In this document: piece by piece, positions 10,666 through 22,488 of the stretch
How the letters are laid out: every line of letters starts with the position of its first letter
Numbering within the stretch: position 1 is the stretch's first letter
Assembly (NCBI GenBank): GCA_022835595.1
Contig: BQUP01000002.1
Span: 2,528,534-2,592,533 of the forward strand
Direction: 5' to 3'
DNA length: 64,000 bases
Source: Cystobasidium ongulense
Lineage: Eukaryota; Basidiomycota; Cystobasidiomycetes; Cystobasidiales; Cystobasidiaceae
Translations under genes and position numbers: made by a program
Notes under the pieces: generated by a model
The model's input: only the letters and a program-made list of their open reading frames with translations
What the model was told of the DNA's origin: nothing
Database searches by the model: none

Positions 10666-12426
10666 ATGGCCATTTCTGATGACGAGGAAATGATGGGCTC
10701 GGACATCGAGCTCGACGAGGAAGCAGCTGCAGTCGAGGCGAGCAACAAGGTCGACAAGGGCAAGAGCAAAATGGCCGATGACGAGCCTCCGAAAGCGCTC
10801 GAGGGCGCTCAGCATGGACACGCGCTTGATAATCTGCCTTGGTGAGCCGAGGTTCAGCAAGCCTCGTAGGCCTGCTAAGTATACATGCTGATAATCTGCA
10901 ATTGTGCTGCCGACACGCGCCTCGATCAACGTGTCGCGCATACAGGGTCGAAAAGTACAGGCCAGTCACGCTGGACGACGTCGTGAGCCACGCGGACATC
11001 ACAAGCACAAGTGCGTGGCTGCTTCATCAATCGTATAAATGCGTGCTCGGAACTAACAATTGCTCGCTGCCCGATCGCCGTTCTCTAGTCGACAAGTTCA
11101 TAGCTGGGAATCAACTGCCTCACATGCTCTTCTATGGCCCACCTGGCACAGGCAAGACATCCACAATTCTTTGTGTCGCAAGAAAGATTTATGGAGATAA
11201 AGCAGCCAACAAAGGCGGGGGAAATTATCGGAACAATGTGCTAGAGGTAAGGGTGGAGTTGACGGCCTCATCACATAAGATTGGATATCGGTAATACTGA
11301 ACATGGCTTGCTATTATACTCACAGCTGAACGCATCTGACGAACGCGGAATCGAAGTGGTGCGAGAACAGATCAAGAGTTTTGCCGGCGTGCGTACTTTT
11401 GGAAGGTACGTTCTATCCATCTTCCACGGAATGCCGCCAGCATGCTGAGGCCCACCCCTTTAGCTCATCCTACAAGCTCATTATCCTCGATGAAGCGGAT
11501 ATGATGACACAGCAAGCTCAGGGTGCTTTGCGTCGAGGTGCGCTGTTTGCTGGCTGCTTGCAGACTTTCCGCAGCGTCGCTGAATAGGTCTTCCTCCAGT
11601 CATCGAGCAATACACCAAAAATGTGCGCTTCTGCATTATCTGCAACTATGTCAATCGAATCATCCCTGCCATCCAATCGCGATGTACACGCTTTCGGTAG
11701 GTTGCCGATATTGCGTAGAGGATCTTGCTTATGGCTATGAAGAGCTAGCTGACTTCCGTACAATACATAGATTTGGACCCTTACCCATCGAAGAAGTGAA
11801 AAGACGCTTACAGACTGTCATTGAACAAGAGAAAGTCCAGCTTACTCCGGATGGACTGAATGCGCTGTTGAAGCTCAGTCGAGGCGATATGCGTAGAGCA
11901 TTGAATGTACTGCAGGTGTGTTTAGCAAGACTAGTAGTAGGGTGGATACAACATTCGCTGATAATCCTCTCCCGGTCGTATTGTAGGCGTGTCATTCGGC
12001 CTACGATGTGGTTGATGAAGAGGCAGTTTACAATTGTACAGGTAATCCTCACCCGGCAGACATTGAAGACATTGTCGACAGTATGATGAACGAAGAATTT
12101 CAGACTAGCTTCAATCGTGGGTATCAAAAAGAATTACGATCTACTCGAAGGAGAAAGCCGTAGCTGATCAGACTGGTCTTGTTCTCCTTTCAATATTACC
12201 AGGCATCACGAGTCTCAAAACCAGCAAAGGTTTAGCCCTACAAGATATCATTGCAGGAATTTTCGACCACATCTCTACCATTGCATTTCCAGCTGCAACA
12301 AGAGTGTACATTCTGGACCAGCTCGCTCAAGTTGAACATCGCTTATCAACTGGTGGTAATGAGAAGTTGCAGTTGACTGCCCTTCTAGCGACATTCAAGA
12401 ATGGGGTCGAGCTAGCCGGGAAATAG
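10666..12426 (+). CDS. RFC3: Replication factor C subunit 3 (clamp loader ATPase)
   Basis: Exons 10666-10841, 10946-11010, 11089-11246, 11326-11405, 11464-11537, 11600-11696, 11771-11915, 11987-12116 and 12203-12426; 382 aa. The RFC complex loads PCNA onto primed DNA. After an acidic leader the signature WVEKYRP appears, then Walker [10 protein letters not shown] (about residue 94), LNASDERGI, Walker B ILDEADMM, and sensor/RFC box SRCTRFRFGPL. The C-terminal collar includes [11 protein letters not shown] and the Rfc3-typical [10 protein letters not shown]. Similarity is closest to yeast Rfc3 (human RFC5) rather than Rfc2 or Rfc4. Nine exons for a protein of this size is intron-rich. Every junction keeps the family alignment in frame. 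Confidence 0.94.
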
Positions 12427-14954
12427 ACATGATGAGGCAATACCTATCGTCGCTTTAATGTAATTTTCTTTTTCATTGCTTTCGATAGCAGCAGACTCGT
12501 GTAAGGAAGAGGTCGATCGGCTTGGCCGGTCGTTCCACTTGTTGCTGTTAATGCAGTCGAGATTAGGTCGTGCTTGTACACTATACTACCCGAATCTGGA
12601 AAGATCATCGACTTCACCAACGAACAGAGTTTCAAAGGATGGGCCAGGTTGGATCTTAAAAAAATGCCTATTAACTATAAAGCGTGATCTTACAGCCGTA
12701 GTAGGCTAGTAAAGTGGGGCTTTCGGTTGGTAGATATGCAAGCCCGCCAGACTCGCCTGTTCTGGGCAATCAAGGTTTACTTATGGGGGGACATCGTCTT
12801 CCTGACCATGGCCGTACAAGGATTTTTCCGAAAGAGTCGGAGCCGATTCTGGCCATGGCTCGACCGAGGTCTGGAAATAAAGCGATACGGTAGTTCACTG
12901 GTAAAGCAACTAGGTACCGTAGGCTGTTTATCGACAAAGACTGCATTACTGGATGCAGTGGTTGGCTACGGTGAAATAACGCAGCGAAAAGAGTTGGGCT
13001 ACTACGGTACTTGCTCCCTGCTGTTAGCTATTACCACATGCATCTCGTAGGGGATCTGCTCTGAGACGATCATTTCAGCTGGGCAGATTTCAGCATGGAA
13101 GGAAGAAGATTCAAGAAAGCGTAAATCAGTGGGATACCGTAGTTGATGGCACTGGTATTAAGCTTCGACACGACCCGGTACGGAGAATGTCGTTGCCGTA
13201 GATCCTTGACTTGGAGAATTCTGAAGATCCACGCTGTGAAATTATGCATGTATCATATTTAGTACAGATTCGAATGCATTGTTCTTCGTGAATTCGAGTG
13301 GATAGGTAGTACTACTACTTGAACGTATTCCCTCCAGACAAGTGTGTACGCTTCTACTGTGTCCAATGAGATGACTGCTCGGGCGATCGTTGACAAGTTG
13401 ACAACTTCCGGTCACCGAGGAGGGCGTGGTTAATCTGACACCTTATCTGCGGTATTACATCAGCACCACCAGCACTACCGCAAGCAGCATGCCAGAACGG
13501 GTGGGCTCCCCGACCTTCCCACGCAGGTTCCGACAGTAAATATAGTACGGTAGTAGTATCACGATTCCGGACAACTATTTAGGGCTTCTTGCCTGCTGTT
13601 TCAAGCCCACCATCAGACACATAATTGGTACCGGTATATGGTGCCGTAATCCTAATCCGAGGAGATCCAACTCCGATAATAATTCAAACACAGCTTCAGT
13701 CAGACAATTTTCGGAACAGGAGAGTACGGTATAGAACTGGTGACGAGTGCCAGGGAACGGTCAGAAGCGTGGGAGAAGCCCGTCCGCAGGGTGATCATAT
13801 TTCAATTCATCATAGGGTGATTGACATTTATACTACTACCGCTGCTGCAAGGAAAGGCGCAAAGGAAAGGCAAGGAAGCAAGCGCAGATCCCCCGATAAT
13901 CCCAGTACACAGCACGGTACCGTATTCACTACTGAACTCGGTGGAGTTCTGCAGCATCGACGCCATCCATCAGGCCACAGACTCTCGATATCGGCAATCA
14001 ACAGGCTGCGGTACGGTCCTCGGGATTGCCAGCCAGGACACTCCAGACTACAGACTACAGACTACACCCAACACCAACCCAGCAACCCAGCAATACACCA
14101 GCCATCGTCCTTCGCACTTCCTCCCACTCACCAGGTCGATCCCGCATTGGAGAGCCCCCAATCCGCGGACAGGCGCAGAAGGAACAGGACAGCTACAGCA
14201 CGTTACCAGGAGAGCGAGGCCACGACTGCATACTGCCAACCGCATCATATCATCTTGGACTCCCACGTCACACCAAAAGCTCGCCAGCCCAGCCCGCATC
14301 GGACATTGGATTCCCAAAAATCCCAGATCCTCGTCGATCCCATCTTTGTGAGCGAGGATTTGGATTTCTGTTCGCCCATCTGGATCTCGCCGACAGCACA
14401 CAGACGGCGAGCGAGTGTTGGCTACCACAGGCTGACTGAGTGTGTATGCTTGTATACATGCATCTGCGACCTTCTCCTGCTCCTCTACTGCAGACATCCC
14501 GATAGGCACGTCGCAGGCCCCAGCCAGACACACGCACGCACGATTCAGCGCAGGCAGGCTCGACGACGAGCACAGCGACAAGGCAAATACGCAGGACTGC
14601 TCGCCGACATTGCTGGTCATATACAGACGGATAGGTAGCATTTGGCCAAGCAAAGAGACACCACACCAGTCCTGCCGCTCATTACCAGCGTGCCTTCACC
14701 CGGCAGAGAGCAACAGCACAGCATAATAGCAAATCCCAGGGATATTGGAAAAGAACGACAAAGAGGATAGCCCTCGGCTACTCCTTCCGCAATCAGCAAC
14801 AGCAACAGCAACAGGCAGCATACAACAACCGTCAACGTGGATCCCAGGCCCTGTCTGATCTGCCTTCCCAGCAGAGCGCGATACGCGACACGGGAAATCC
14901 GAGTGACAGGCCAAGGGAGAAGAACCAGCAGCCTGGAGTATTCCATCAAAGAAG
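12427..14954. other. 2.5-kb non-coding region and long leader of the zinc-finger gene
   Basis: Between RFC3 and the C2H2 gene there is no convincing coding exon. Its left part carries a cluster of TACSGTA motifs (separate entry). Its right part (about 13.9-14.95 kb) is rich in CA, CAG and CAACAG on the plus strand, as in long unstructured fungal 5' leaders, and stays open in several frames at once on both strands. The longest plus frame (13625-14638) has a composition that follows these repeats rather than a protein fold. Long upstream regions of this kind often accompany regulatory genes. Confidence 0.5.
12886..13924. repeat. Cluster of seven TACSGTA motifs
   Basis: Exact TACGGTA or TACCGTA occurs at 12886, 12915, 13003, 13135, 13546, 13735 and 13918, seven times in about 1.04 kb; the two words are reverse complements of each other. 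Near-matches (TACGGTG at about 12967, TACGGTC at about 14011, GGTACGG at about 13177) surround them. Elsewhere I noticed only scattered single copies, for example near 36650 and 47288. The cluster lies 1-2 kb upstream of the C2H2 transcription factor gene. Confidence 0.65.
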
Positions 14955-17394
14955 ATGGACATCATAGCGTCATCCGAGGAGGCGCAGCCTATGCCCTGCG
15001 AGGCTTGCAATGGCACTGGAATGATCTTCGCCTCGACCTCTTCCTCCTCCTCCTTCCCGCGGCAAGTAGGATCTGCAGGTTCCAGATCTTCAGCAATCCG
15101 TGGTCGGAGATCGTCCGCGCCAGAAGGAAACGCATACAGCAGCTCGTTGAGAAGCTCGCTTTCAAGTCTTCCCTACACTCAACACGCAATGGGGTCTTCC
15201 TCTTCAGGCCCAAGCCATACTTCCACGAACGCGTTATCAAGCACGCCAGTTGAACGGCACGAGCAAAATGCTATGGCACACGCATCACTCGACAAAGACA
15301 ACACTCGGCATACAGCACAGGAAGAAGGAGAAAAGAAGATGCATCACTTCTATCAGCAAGATATCCCAGAAGCATCCGCAGCCATGGAGATTGATCAAGT
15401 CGACCCTCGACATTCAGTTCAATTAGTCTCTACAGGTACACCAGCAGCCCTGGAGCGCGGGCAGTCTGATAGCTCAACACCTTCATTCAATAATGTCTAT
15501 TGGGCTCCTCGCCTACCAACTACCCATGCAGTATCGCACATGTCTCGCTTTCAAGCCCAATTTCAACCACAATCGAATAATCCTTCATCACAATCCTCCA
15601 CATCTTCAGGAACGACCGCTCCCCTTCTTACAGGCGCCAGCTCAATCGGACTTGTTACAACCATCAGCACACATACGAGTCTGTCGGATAGCAGTGGTAG
15701 CCGTTCTGCAACGGTTCGATATCCGGGATCCACTGGGAGCAATAGCAACAGCAGGGCAGGCAGTAGTCGACCCACTCTTCCACCCATAAAGCACCTCCTC
15801 GATGATATCGACGACTGGCGTAAGTTCTTGCAGTCCTCTTGAAGTTGTGTCTGAATAGGTGGAATATTGGCAAATTCATTGACCGTTTCTTTTTCCTCTT
15901 GCAGCTCAAGCGCGAGCACCGAGAGCAAGCTCAATTCGATCTAAGGAACGTTCGCCTGTGTATGAGAGTATCTCGAGGACAAGAACAACAACCCCTGAAC
16001 CTGCCTTCAACCTACAAAGCTCTATACGATCTCCTACTCTATCGCATCGTTCCATCTTCGCACGACCTGCAGTGCCCCATCCAGGCAACCCTTTATCATC
16101 AGCAAACGCTTCTTTCAGAGTCTCCAATCTTTCGGAACAAGAACATAATGCATACGAGCACGATAACATGTCAAACTCCTCCGTTCCTATCCCTGCGTCC
16201 GCTTCTGCTTCAATTACCAAGCCATCGAGTCAGCAGAATGTGCGGGATAGAGACGAAAATCCAATATCATTCCAAGCGAACAAAAGATTAAGAAGAACCA
16301 GTAGTAGCCCTCGAGATCGATTGAGCGCTCTTTCTCTCGATACACCCAGCGACGTTTCGAATCGACTCTCGCGTCCCTCTCTTGCGGTAGCACCGGGTCA
16401 TACAGATAAATATCATAGCTATTTTGCAAATGCCCAAGTGAACAATATCGAGAGCAATGGTCTCGACTCATATATTCATGGATACGACACCAGTCTCGAT
16501 GACGAACGAACACATTACAATGTGGGAGATGCAACTCTCATCGTTACCCCTTCTTTGGAAAGCACTAGGGGTGCTGAACTTGAAGCTGCCATACATCTCG
16601 CCGGTATAGCAGCGAGTGGCGCCAATGAACGATCACGAGGAACAGATGAACGTATTTATGTTACTACATCCGCGGCCCCTTCTATGTCCGGGAGTCATCG
16701 TCACTCACTACAGGAGGAACATGGAGCTATGCAGAAAAATTTACGGGCACTCAGAGCGATGGGATCGTCTTCTGATCAGTCCTCGTTTGGTACTGCCCCT
16801 TCGCTTGCTACTGATATCAGCACGGTTGCAGAATCAAGTCAGGGCATTGGCGGCGATCCTCGATTCAATAGATCGCCTTCTGACTCGCTCGGCTTGTCCG
16901 CGGACGAATTTGGCGACATCTCCCCTGGTACCTCGAATGGTATACATCAAGATGCTCAGCAGTACCAGCAACAACAACAGCAATACCAGATATCCCCAAA
17001 CGAAGCAGATGAGAATAATAGTTCGAATGGAACTGGAAAATATGTAAGTTTGCATTAAGCTACACTATCTATTCAACTCACGTGAAATACATTGTCTAAC
17101 CAATCTTGTACGACTTCATTCGCAGTTCTGTACAGTCTGTCAAAAACGCTTCACTCGACCTTCGGCTCTTGCTGTTCATTCTCACATGCACACTGGAGCC
17201 AAGCCATTTGCGTGCCAGATATGTGATCGTTCATTCTCTGTTAATTCCAATTTGCGAAGGTGCGCTATATCTTCTTCCTTCCTCATATATCATATTCCTG
17301 GACGCTAAAGAATAATCTTTTACGCACACTCTTTCTCCCTTGCAGACATATGAAAACCCATTCTCGCGAAGAAATAGTCGCAGCCGATCAGTAA
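14955..17394 (+). CDS. C2H2 zinc-finger transcription factor
   Basis: Exons 14955-15819, 15905-17043, 17126-17259 and 17346-17394; 728 aa. The C-terminus has two tandem C2H2 fingers: FCTVCQKRFTRPSALAVHSH with MHTGAKPF as linker, then ACQICDRSFSVNSNLRRHMK. The last finger is split by the final intron and its His pair lies in exon 4, close to the protein end. The remaining ~670 residues are Ser-rich, low complexity and probably disordered, with a short polyQ run near 16970. The extreme N-terminus (PCEACNGTG) contains one CxxCxGxG motif like a DnaJ zinc-binding repeat, which is unusual for this class. Fingers of this spacing bind DNA in many fungal developmental and nutrient regulators; the exact ortholog is not clear. 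A long leader and a motif cluster lie upstream. Confidence 0.85.
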
Positions 17395-18019
17395 AGCCGG
17401 GCAAGATCGAGAGGCATATCCCCGTCTGTACGAGTTTTGAAACTGCAAAAGCAATGCTTCATTATATATCTCAACGGCCTCCATCTTTATTAATGTCTCC
17501 AATGTAAGGCCCTCGTTCCCGATAAACCCAGAAAAGGAAGAAAGAAGAAAACGGAAACTAGAACTCAATCATCAATGCACTCTTGTTTAGCGCGTTATCA
17601 GCGTCATTATTTGCCAGCATGCTTCGCTTAGTGTAGAGTATTCCTCAAATCACCCCCCAAAAAAATGTAGCATCATCTTGAAGGATTTTGAAGGTATGAC
17701 TGGTTGGGACAAGCCGAATGTAATTACTGAAACGGAAATACATGACTCAACAAAATTCGATAGAGGCACAACAACTGCGAACGATGCGCTTTTGCTGATA
17801 TATTGATATAATATTAATAAATGCTAGGCGACGGATATTGTACGGGTCCATTACCCCGGATGAGAAGCCGATTACTCAGCTTATAGAACGGCATTCCTCC
17901 GCCTGTATCTTTCTAATTAACGAAGTCTTCCGAAAGCTCCGTTATTGTTGCTACCGGCACAACGAAAGCAAGGCGCGCATAAGTCAGGCAAGAAGGCCAT
18001 CAATCACCTCGACCACTTA
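17395..18019. other. Convergent 3' region between zinc-finger and F-box genes
   Basis: About 625 bp between two genes that converge. The left part is AT-rich (around 17640-17830) and probably holds the 3' UTR and poly(A) signals of the zinc-finger gene. I see no gene or repeat. Confidence 0.5.
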
Positions 18020-19666
18020 TTACACACCTCCGCTCGATAGCCAGTTCACGCCTATACTAAAAGCTTGTATGCGAACTTGCCGCACATCAGCTGTTTTCCA
18101 ACCTGCGGCAAAACATACGAGGTGAACAAATTGCCCTCTCTTATTTGTTTGGTATTCTCAATGAACGACTTTTAACTCACCTGAACAGTACACCCGGCAG
18201 TTGGCAGGATGTGGAAAGCCGGGCGTCTTGAAGGCTTGTAACCAATGCTCCGGCCTCACATCGGCTTTACAGGAAAAGGACCACAATTCCAATTTGCTTC
18301 CAATCATCTTGTCAAAGACTTTTGATGACCCAACAGCTTCTGGAAAGTTGAGAATGACTAGCTTCGGACACGCTTCGAGTATTCTGTCGATTAGATTATC
18401 TAGGTTTGGAGGTTCACCTTGTTCACCTTGCAAGAGGAAACCCTGCACGGTGAGTTCGCGCAGTTCAGCGCCGACGTGTTTGAGGGTGAGAACCAGTTCG
18501 TCTTCATTCAAATCCATTGGGTATTCCATGTGTAGTTTTTCTAAGCTTCTAGCAGACGATGCGAAGAGCCTTTTAAGGCCTGTTGAGTCGATCGCACAGT
18601 GATTTAATGCTACTTGAGAGAGCTGCTGTTTGAGTGGTTGAGCCTGTGCGCTTTCCGTGTATATATTGTATAGACGCAAGCGCGACAGAGTCTTGCATGG
18701 CCCGAGCACTTCGTCACATAAGTAATCGAAGTAGCACCAAGCTGATGCAGAAATGGGGGAATTTGAAGTTAGCCCGAGGCCGAAAAGGCGAGAAGGGGTC
18801 AATGTTGCTTACGTTCAGGCATTAGATCTGCAATATACAGTGAAGGTCGGAGCAGGATATAGTGATTAGCCTGGGTTTCCTGGCAGACCTGACCGCATTC
18901 CAATGCCGGAGGATTTGGCTGTGTTTTGCACTCACCACAAGCGCGCACTTCCTCAAGGCAAGGGCGAGAGTGAAATGCATCTTTTGTTTCGTCCAAGTCG
19001 ACGTTCTGAAGGCCGCCCATGCCGACGACCTGCACGTTGGGAGCGGCTCGAAGCAGACGGGGAACGTTGTGTTTTGTGACCCAATCCATGATATCCGTGC
19101 TGCTGCCCTCTCCGAAGATTAGCTTGCGGATGTGGAGGCCTCTCTCGGGAGCTCGACGGAGACAATCTTCGAGGGACGCTGCTCTGCGAGCAGTGCCAAA
19201 GTATGGGTTCCTGCAGGTGTACAAGAGTCAGGCCATAGAGCTGTGACAATCGCGGAGTGATAGGAACACACATCCACAACCACTGGCTAGCTGGCTCAAC
19301 CCAGCTTTTAGCCACGACAGTGAGGTTGCGAAAGTAGGATTGGCGAGCTTCGCGGCCATGGACGATGAGCTCGTCCCAAAGCTGCCTGAAGATGCGATCT
19401 AGAATCTCCGGGTCGGACAGAGCTATCTGCGCTTTCGAGGTGTTTGTGCGATGACTACTGAAGGCCTGCTTCTGCTTCTGCTGTCTAGCTGGCTGCGCAC
19501 GCTTGCCTGCAGTACTGCCTTTGCCCTTGTCGCGAATCACGTTCCGGCCGGTACGAGCTGGCCCCGGCGGATCGAGGTGCGAGGATGGGTGAGAAGACGA
19601 GACAGCGTCGACGTCGACACTCGTAGGACTTGCGTTTCGCTCGTCCATCCTCTCCTCGTATACCAT
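18020..19666 (-). CDS. F-box/LRR-like protein, tandem copy A
   Basis: Exons on the minus strand: 19666-19272, 19210-18936, 18827-18813 (only 15 nt), 18741-18181 and 18102-18020; 442 aa. All five exons and phases match the neighbouring copy B (20314-21887), including the 15-nt exon (LMPE region) and the last exon (GWKTADVRQVRIQAFSIGVN), so the model is well supported. Residues ~75-125 (LSDPEILDRIFRQLW ... VAKSWVEPASQWLW) resemble an F-box-like helical motif. After it come repeats with a leucine-rich-repeat feel (LHIRKLIFGEG, LRAAPNVQVVGMGGLQNV, LRELTVQGFL, CPKLVILNFPEA). F-box proteins typically present substrates to SCF ubiquitin ligases. I infer this from pattern only and the substrate is unknown. 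Confidence 0.78.
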
Positions 19667-20313
19667 AGCTGTTGTGAGCGGGTTGTGGGCTTCAAGCTCG
19701 AGGGTGGTTGGAGGCTGATGAGTGGAGTAATGGTTTGACAGAGCCTGGCCTGCCTTTCCACAGCTATTGGAGTGTACTCGTGGGCATGTGTTGCCGTATT
19801 ATCATGATAGGGCCACCGTCGTGCTTGCTTGCTGCTGCTGCTGCTTGAGCAGTGATACCGTGCGAAAGCAAGACTGCAGCAAGGTCTCGTCATGCATTGT
19901 GGATCCATTGGGGCGTTCTTTCGGTGGCAATCTGGCGAGCAAGGCTTTTATTGTCAATAGTGCTGAAGAAGGTATCTGTAGGGTATTCACACAGCTAAAA
20001 CATTACAATAGCACTGGGTATACTACTGCCGCATCGGTTTGTATCGCGACAAGTTTCGTGTATGTTCTGCTTAGGAGTAATCCCCATTGGTATAACGGTA
20101 AAGTGTACAATTTTCCCTCATGATAATTCAATACCTCGAGCACATAGCAGCACATAGTCGAATCTCTTTTGATACTCGATTCTCTGCCGGAGCGGGGCAT
20201 CTCGGAACTAGACTCCTAAGGAGAGATCTTCACAAAGATCTGTCAAGGTAGCTGTAGAGATATGGGATGCATACATAAATCAGCACGAAGCTCTCCTCTT
20301 ACTGTATCGGCAC
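19667..20313. other. Spacer between the F-box-like copies
   Basis: This 647-bp spacer holds the promoter of copy A and the terminator of copy B. It includes a CTG-rich run on the plus strand (TTGCTTGCTGCTGCTGCTGC near 19825-19845). No coding exon is apparent. Confidence 0.5.
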
Positions 20314-21887
20314 TCAGGCATTGATTAGACAGGCTCTTCTGAACTCACTCCCGCTCGTCAGCCAATTCAAACCGACTTTGTGCGCTTCTATGCGAATATG
20401 CCTAATTTCTCGGAAAGTCCAACCTGTCGAAGGAAACCAATAACAAAGCCCTTAGCGTACTTCAACTCATACCTGTGTTGATGTGTTCAGGATCACCACT
20501 TACCCTTGACATAGACCCTACAGCTCGCATCCTGGGGAAAGCCTGGTGTGTTAAAGGCCTTCAACCAATGTTCTGGTCTCACCTCCTCGCTGCATGAGAA
20601 TGACCATAGCTGAAGTTTACTTCCAATGAGGGCGTCAAATAATGCAGTCCCGGCCATCGCATCGGGAAAATTCAATATTTTGAGCTCGGGACAATTGTTC
20701 AATATAGCTACCACGATATAGCGTTGCGATTCTAGCTGATCTTCCGTCAGATTACTTGCAAATTCGTGTACTGAAAAGCTCTTTAGTCCTTTTCCTACGT
20801 AGGTAACTAAAGAGACTAGATCATCTTCTGGTAACTGAGTTGGATATTCCAGATAAAGACTTTGAAGGCTTGTTCTCGAGGCATGGAGAATATTGCGTAG
20901 TTCCTGATGGTTGATCGAGCAGTGATTGAAAGCGACGTCGGTCAATGGTCTGTTGAGGGGACGAGGGCTCGAGAGGGAGTTCTTGCTTCTATGAGGTCGA
21001 TCTGATTCACTCTTGAGGCTATATAGCTTGAAGCGCGTCAAGCTCTCGATGGGCCCAAGGATTTCGTCAAAGACATGGCCTACGAAGCACCATGCTGAAA
21101 AAAGTTTTTCAAGAAGAAAGGTGTGAGTTGGGGCATAACAATGTTTGCCTCACTCTGCGGAGCTGAAATAATGCAGTGAGTTAAAAGCAGCTTACGCGGA
21201 GGCATCAAATCTTAGGAAGGGTCGTTGTAGCTTTACATCAGCTGCTAGGTCTATAATGATAAGCAATAATCCGAGACTTACCGCATGCACGAAGTTCGCA
21301 AAGTTTCCTCCTTGAATGGAGAGCTAGTTTGAAATCGGCCAAATCGACGTTATGCAGTCCATCAAAAGCGATAATCTCCAGGTTATCAGCTGCCCGGATG
21401 AGGTTGGGTACTAGATGGTGTGAAGGCCAATCCGTAATGTCTATGTTGGTCCCCTCTCCAAAGATTAGTTTCTTGATATAATCCCTCCGCTCCGAAGTTG
21501 CAGATGAATGGAGGGAGTCGTATAATGCCACTGCACGGTCTGCGACTCCAAAGAAGGGATTTCTGATGATTGGCATGCAACATTGACAAGTCAGGGGGAG
21601 TACAAAAGCATGCGAGTGGGATTAGCTGACCTGTATAGCCGCTGATTGACAGGCTTCACCCAAGCTTTTGAAACCCGAGCGAGTTGTGAAATTAGAGCTT
21701 GACGGCGCTGTCTTCCGAGTAACAGGAAATCCTCTTCAATATGTCGCACGATGCAGCATATGATGGGATAAGACGAGAATGCTTCTTCGAAAGGCGAAGC
21801 GGATTTGCCACTCCTACTTGGAAGACGGGTCGGACAAGTCGGGGTACTTCCGCCATTCATGCTTTGCCGCTCCTCGACTCGAGACAT
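20314..21887 (-). CDS. F-box/LRR-like protein, tandem copy B
   Basis: Exons on the minus strand: 21887-21631, 21562-21282, 21210-21196 (15 nt), 21094-20504 and 20423-20314; 417 aa. It parallels copy A: ISQLARVSKAWVKPVNQRLY for the F-box-like end, NPFFGVADRAVAL, KKLIFGEGTNIDITDW, LRAC, then PWCFVGHVFDEILGPIESLT after the mini-exon, and CPELKILNFPDA, EEVRPEHWLKAFNTPGFP. The shared terminal exon (GWTFREIRHIRIEAHKVGLN) ends in a longer tail than in copy A. The N-terminal ~45 residues are shorter and unrelated to those of copy A. Identity between copies looks moderate, so the duplication is old. The role in substrate recognition is inferred only. Confidence 0.76.
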
Positions 21888-22488
21888 GTACGACTGCTGG
21901 ATAGTGCTCTGCGAGGCAGGCCTCTATGGCACACGAGATTAGCAATATCCTTCTAGCCAGTCGTCGTGAGCTGCTTACCAGTCAGTGCTTTCAGACTTGC
22001 CTTTAGAATATATGGTATATATGGTACCTACCTACCTATCAATCAATCAATCAATCAATCAATCAATGCAGCTGCTACCGTGCGCTCCTATCCTGGAGCG
22101 AGATTGCTAGTATCTTTGCGAACGCGTTCTGTCAAATCCAAAAGCTGGTGTCCTGGGTCTGCGGCTGCGTTGCTGTTGGTATGCCTGGGAGAGAGAGGCA
22201 GAGGTTCGGCAGGACGGTCAAGCTTGCTCATGGGGGATGTGCGTGTTGAAGCGCGGTGGATACAGCTATGCGATGACGCTCGCTCTAGCTGGTGAGTGAG
22301 TGCAAGAGAAGCCAGCTTTCCACCCGCATTCGAACGTCTTTTCCCTTCCGGAGACGATATCTCCATGGTGGCCGCCATTGCATGCACGCTGGACACCCGA
22401 CTGCCTTTTGCTTCTCTGCAAGATTAATGACGAGCTGACCAGCCCGCCGCAGAATGGATGCCGGCAGACGCTCCACATCCACCACCCA
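21888..22488. other. Divergent promoter between F-box copy B and site-2 protease
   Basis: About 600 bp between two divergently oriented genes, containing an ATCA tetranucleotide run (listed separately). No in-frame ATG precedes 22489 in the open frame entering the protease gene, which supports that start. Confidence 0.5.
22038..22067. repeat. (ATCA)n microsatellite
   Basis: About 7.5 uninterrupted copies of the tetranucleotide ATCA on the plus strand in the divergent promoter region. Confidence 0.85.

Noticed and set aside
13625-14638. 337-codon open frame on the plus strand
   Set aside because: It overlaps open frames in other phases and on the minus strand, is Arg/Gln/His/Pro-rich in line with local CA/CAG repeats, and starts in poor context; it looks like leader or promoter sequence.
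20504-20520. Stop directly after VKG in F-box copy B (and a matching early stop in copy A)
   Set aside because: Both copies have a good donor at this exact codon and a conserved downstream exon with the same phase, so the short ends are unspliced read-through.
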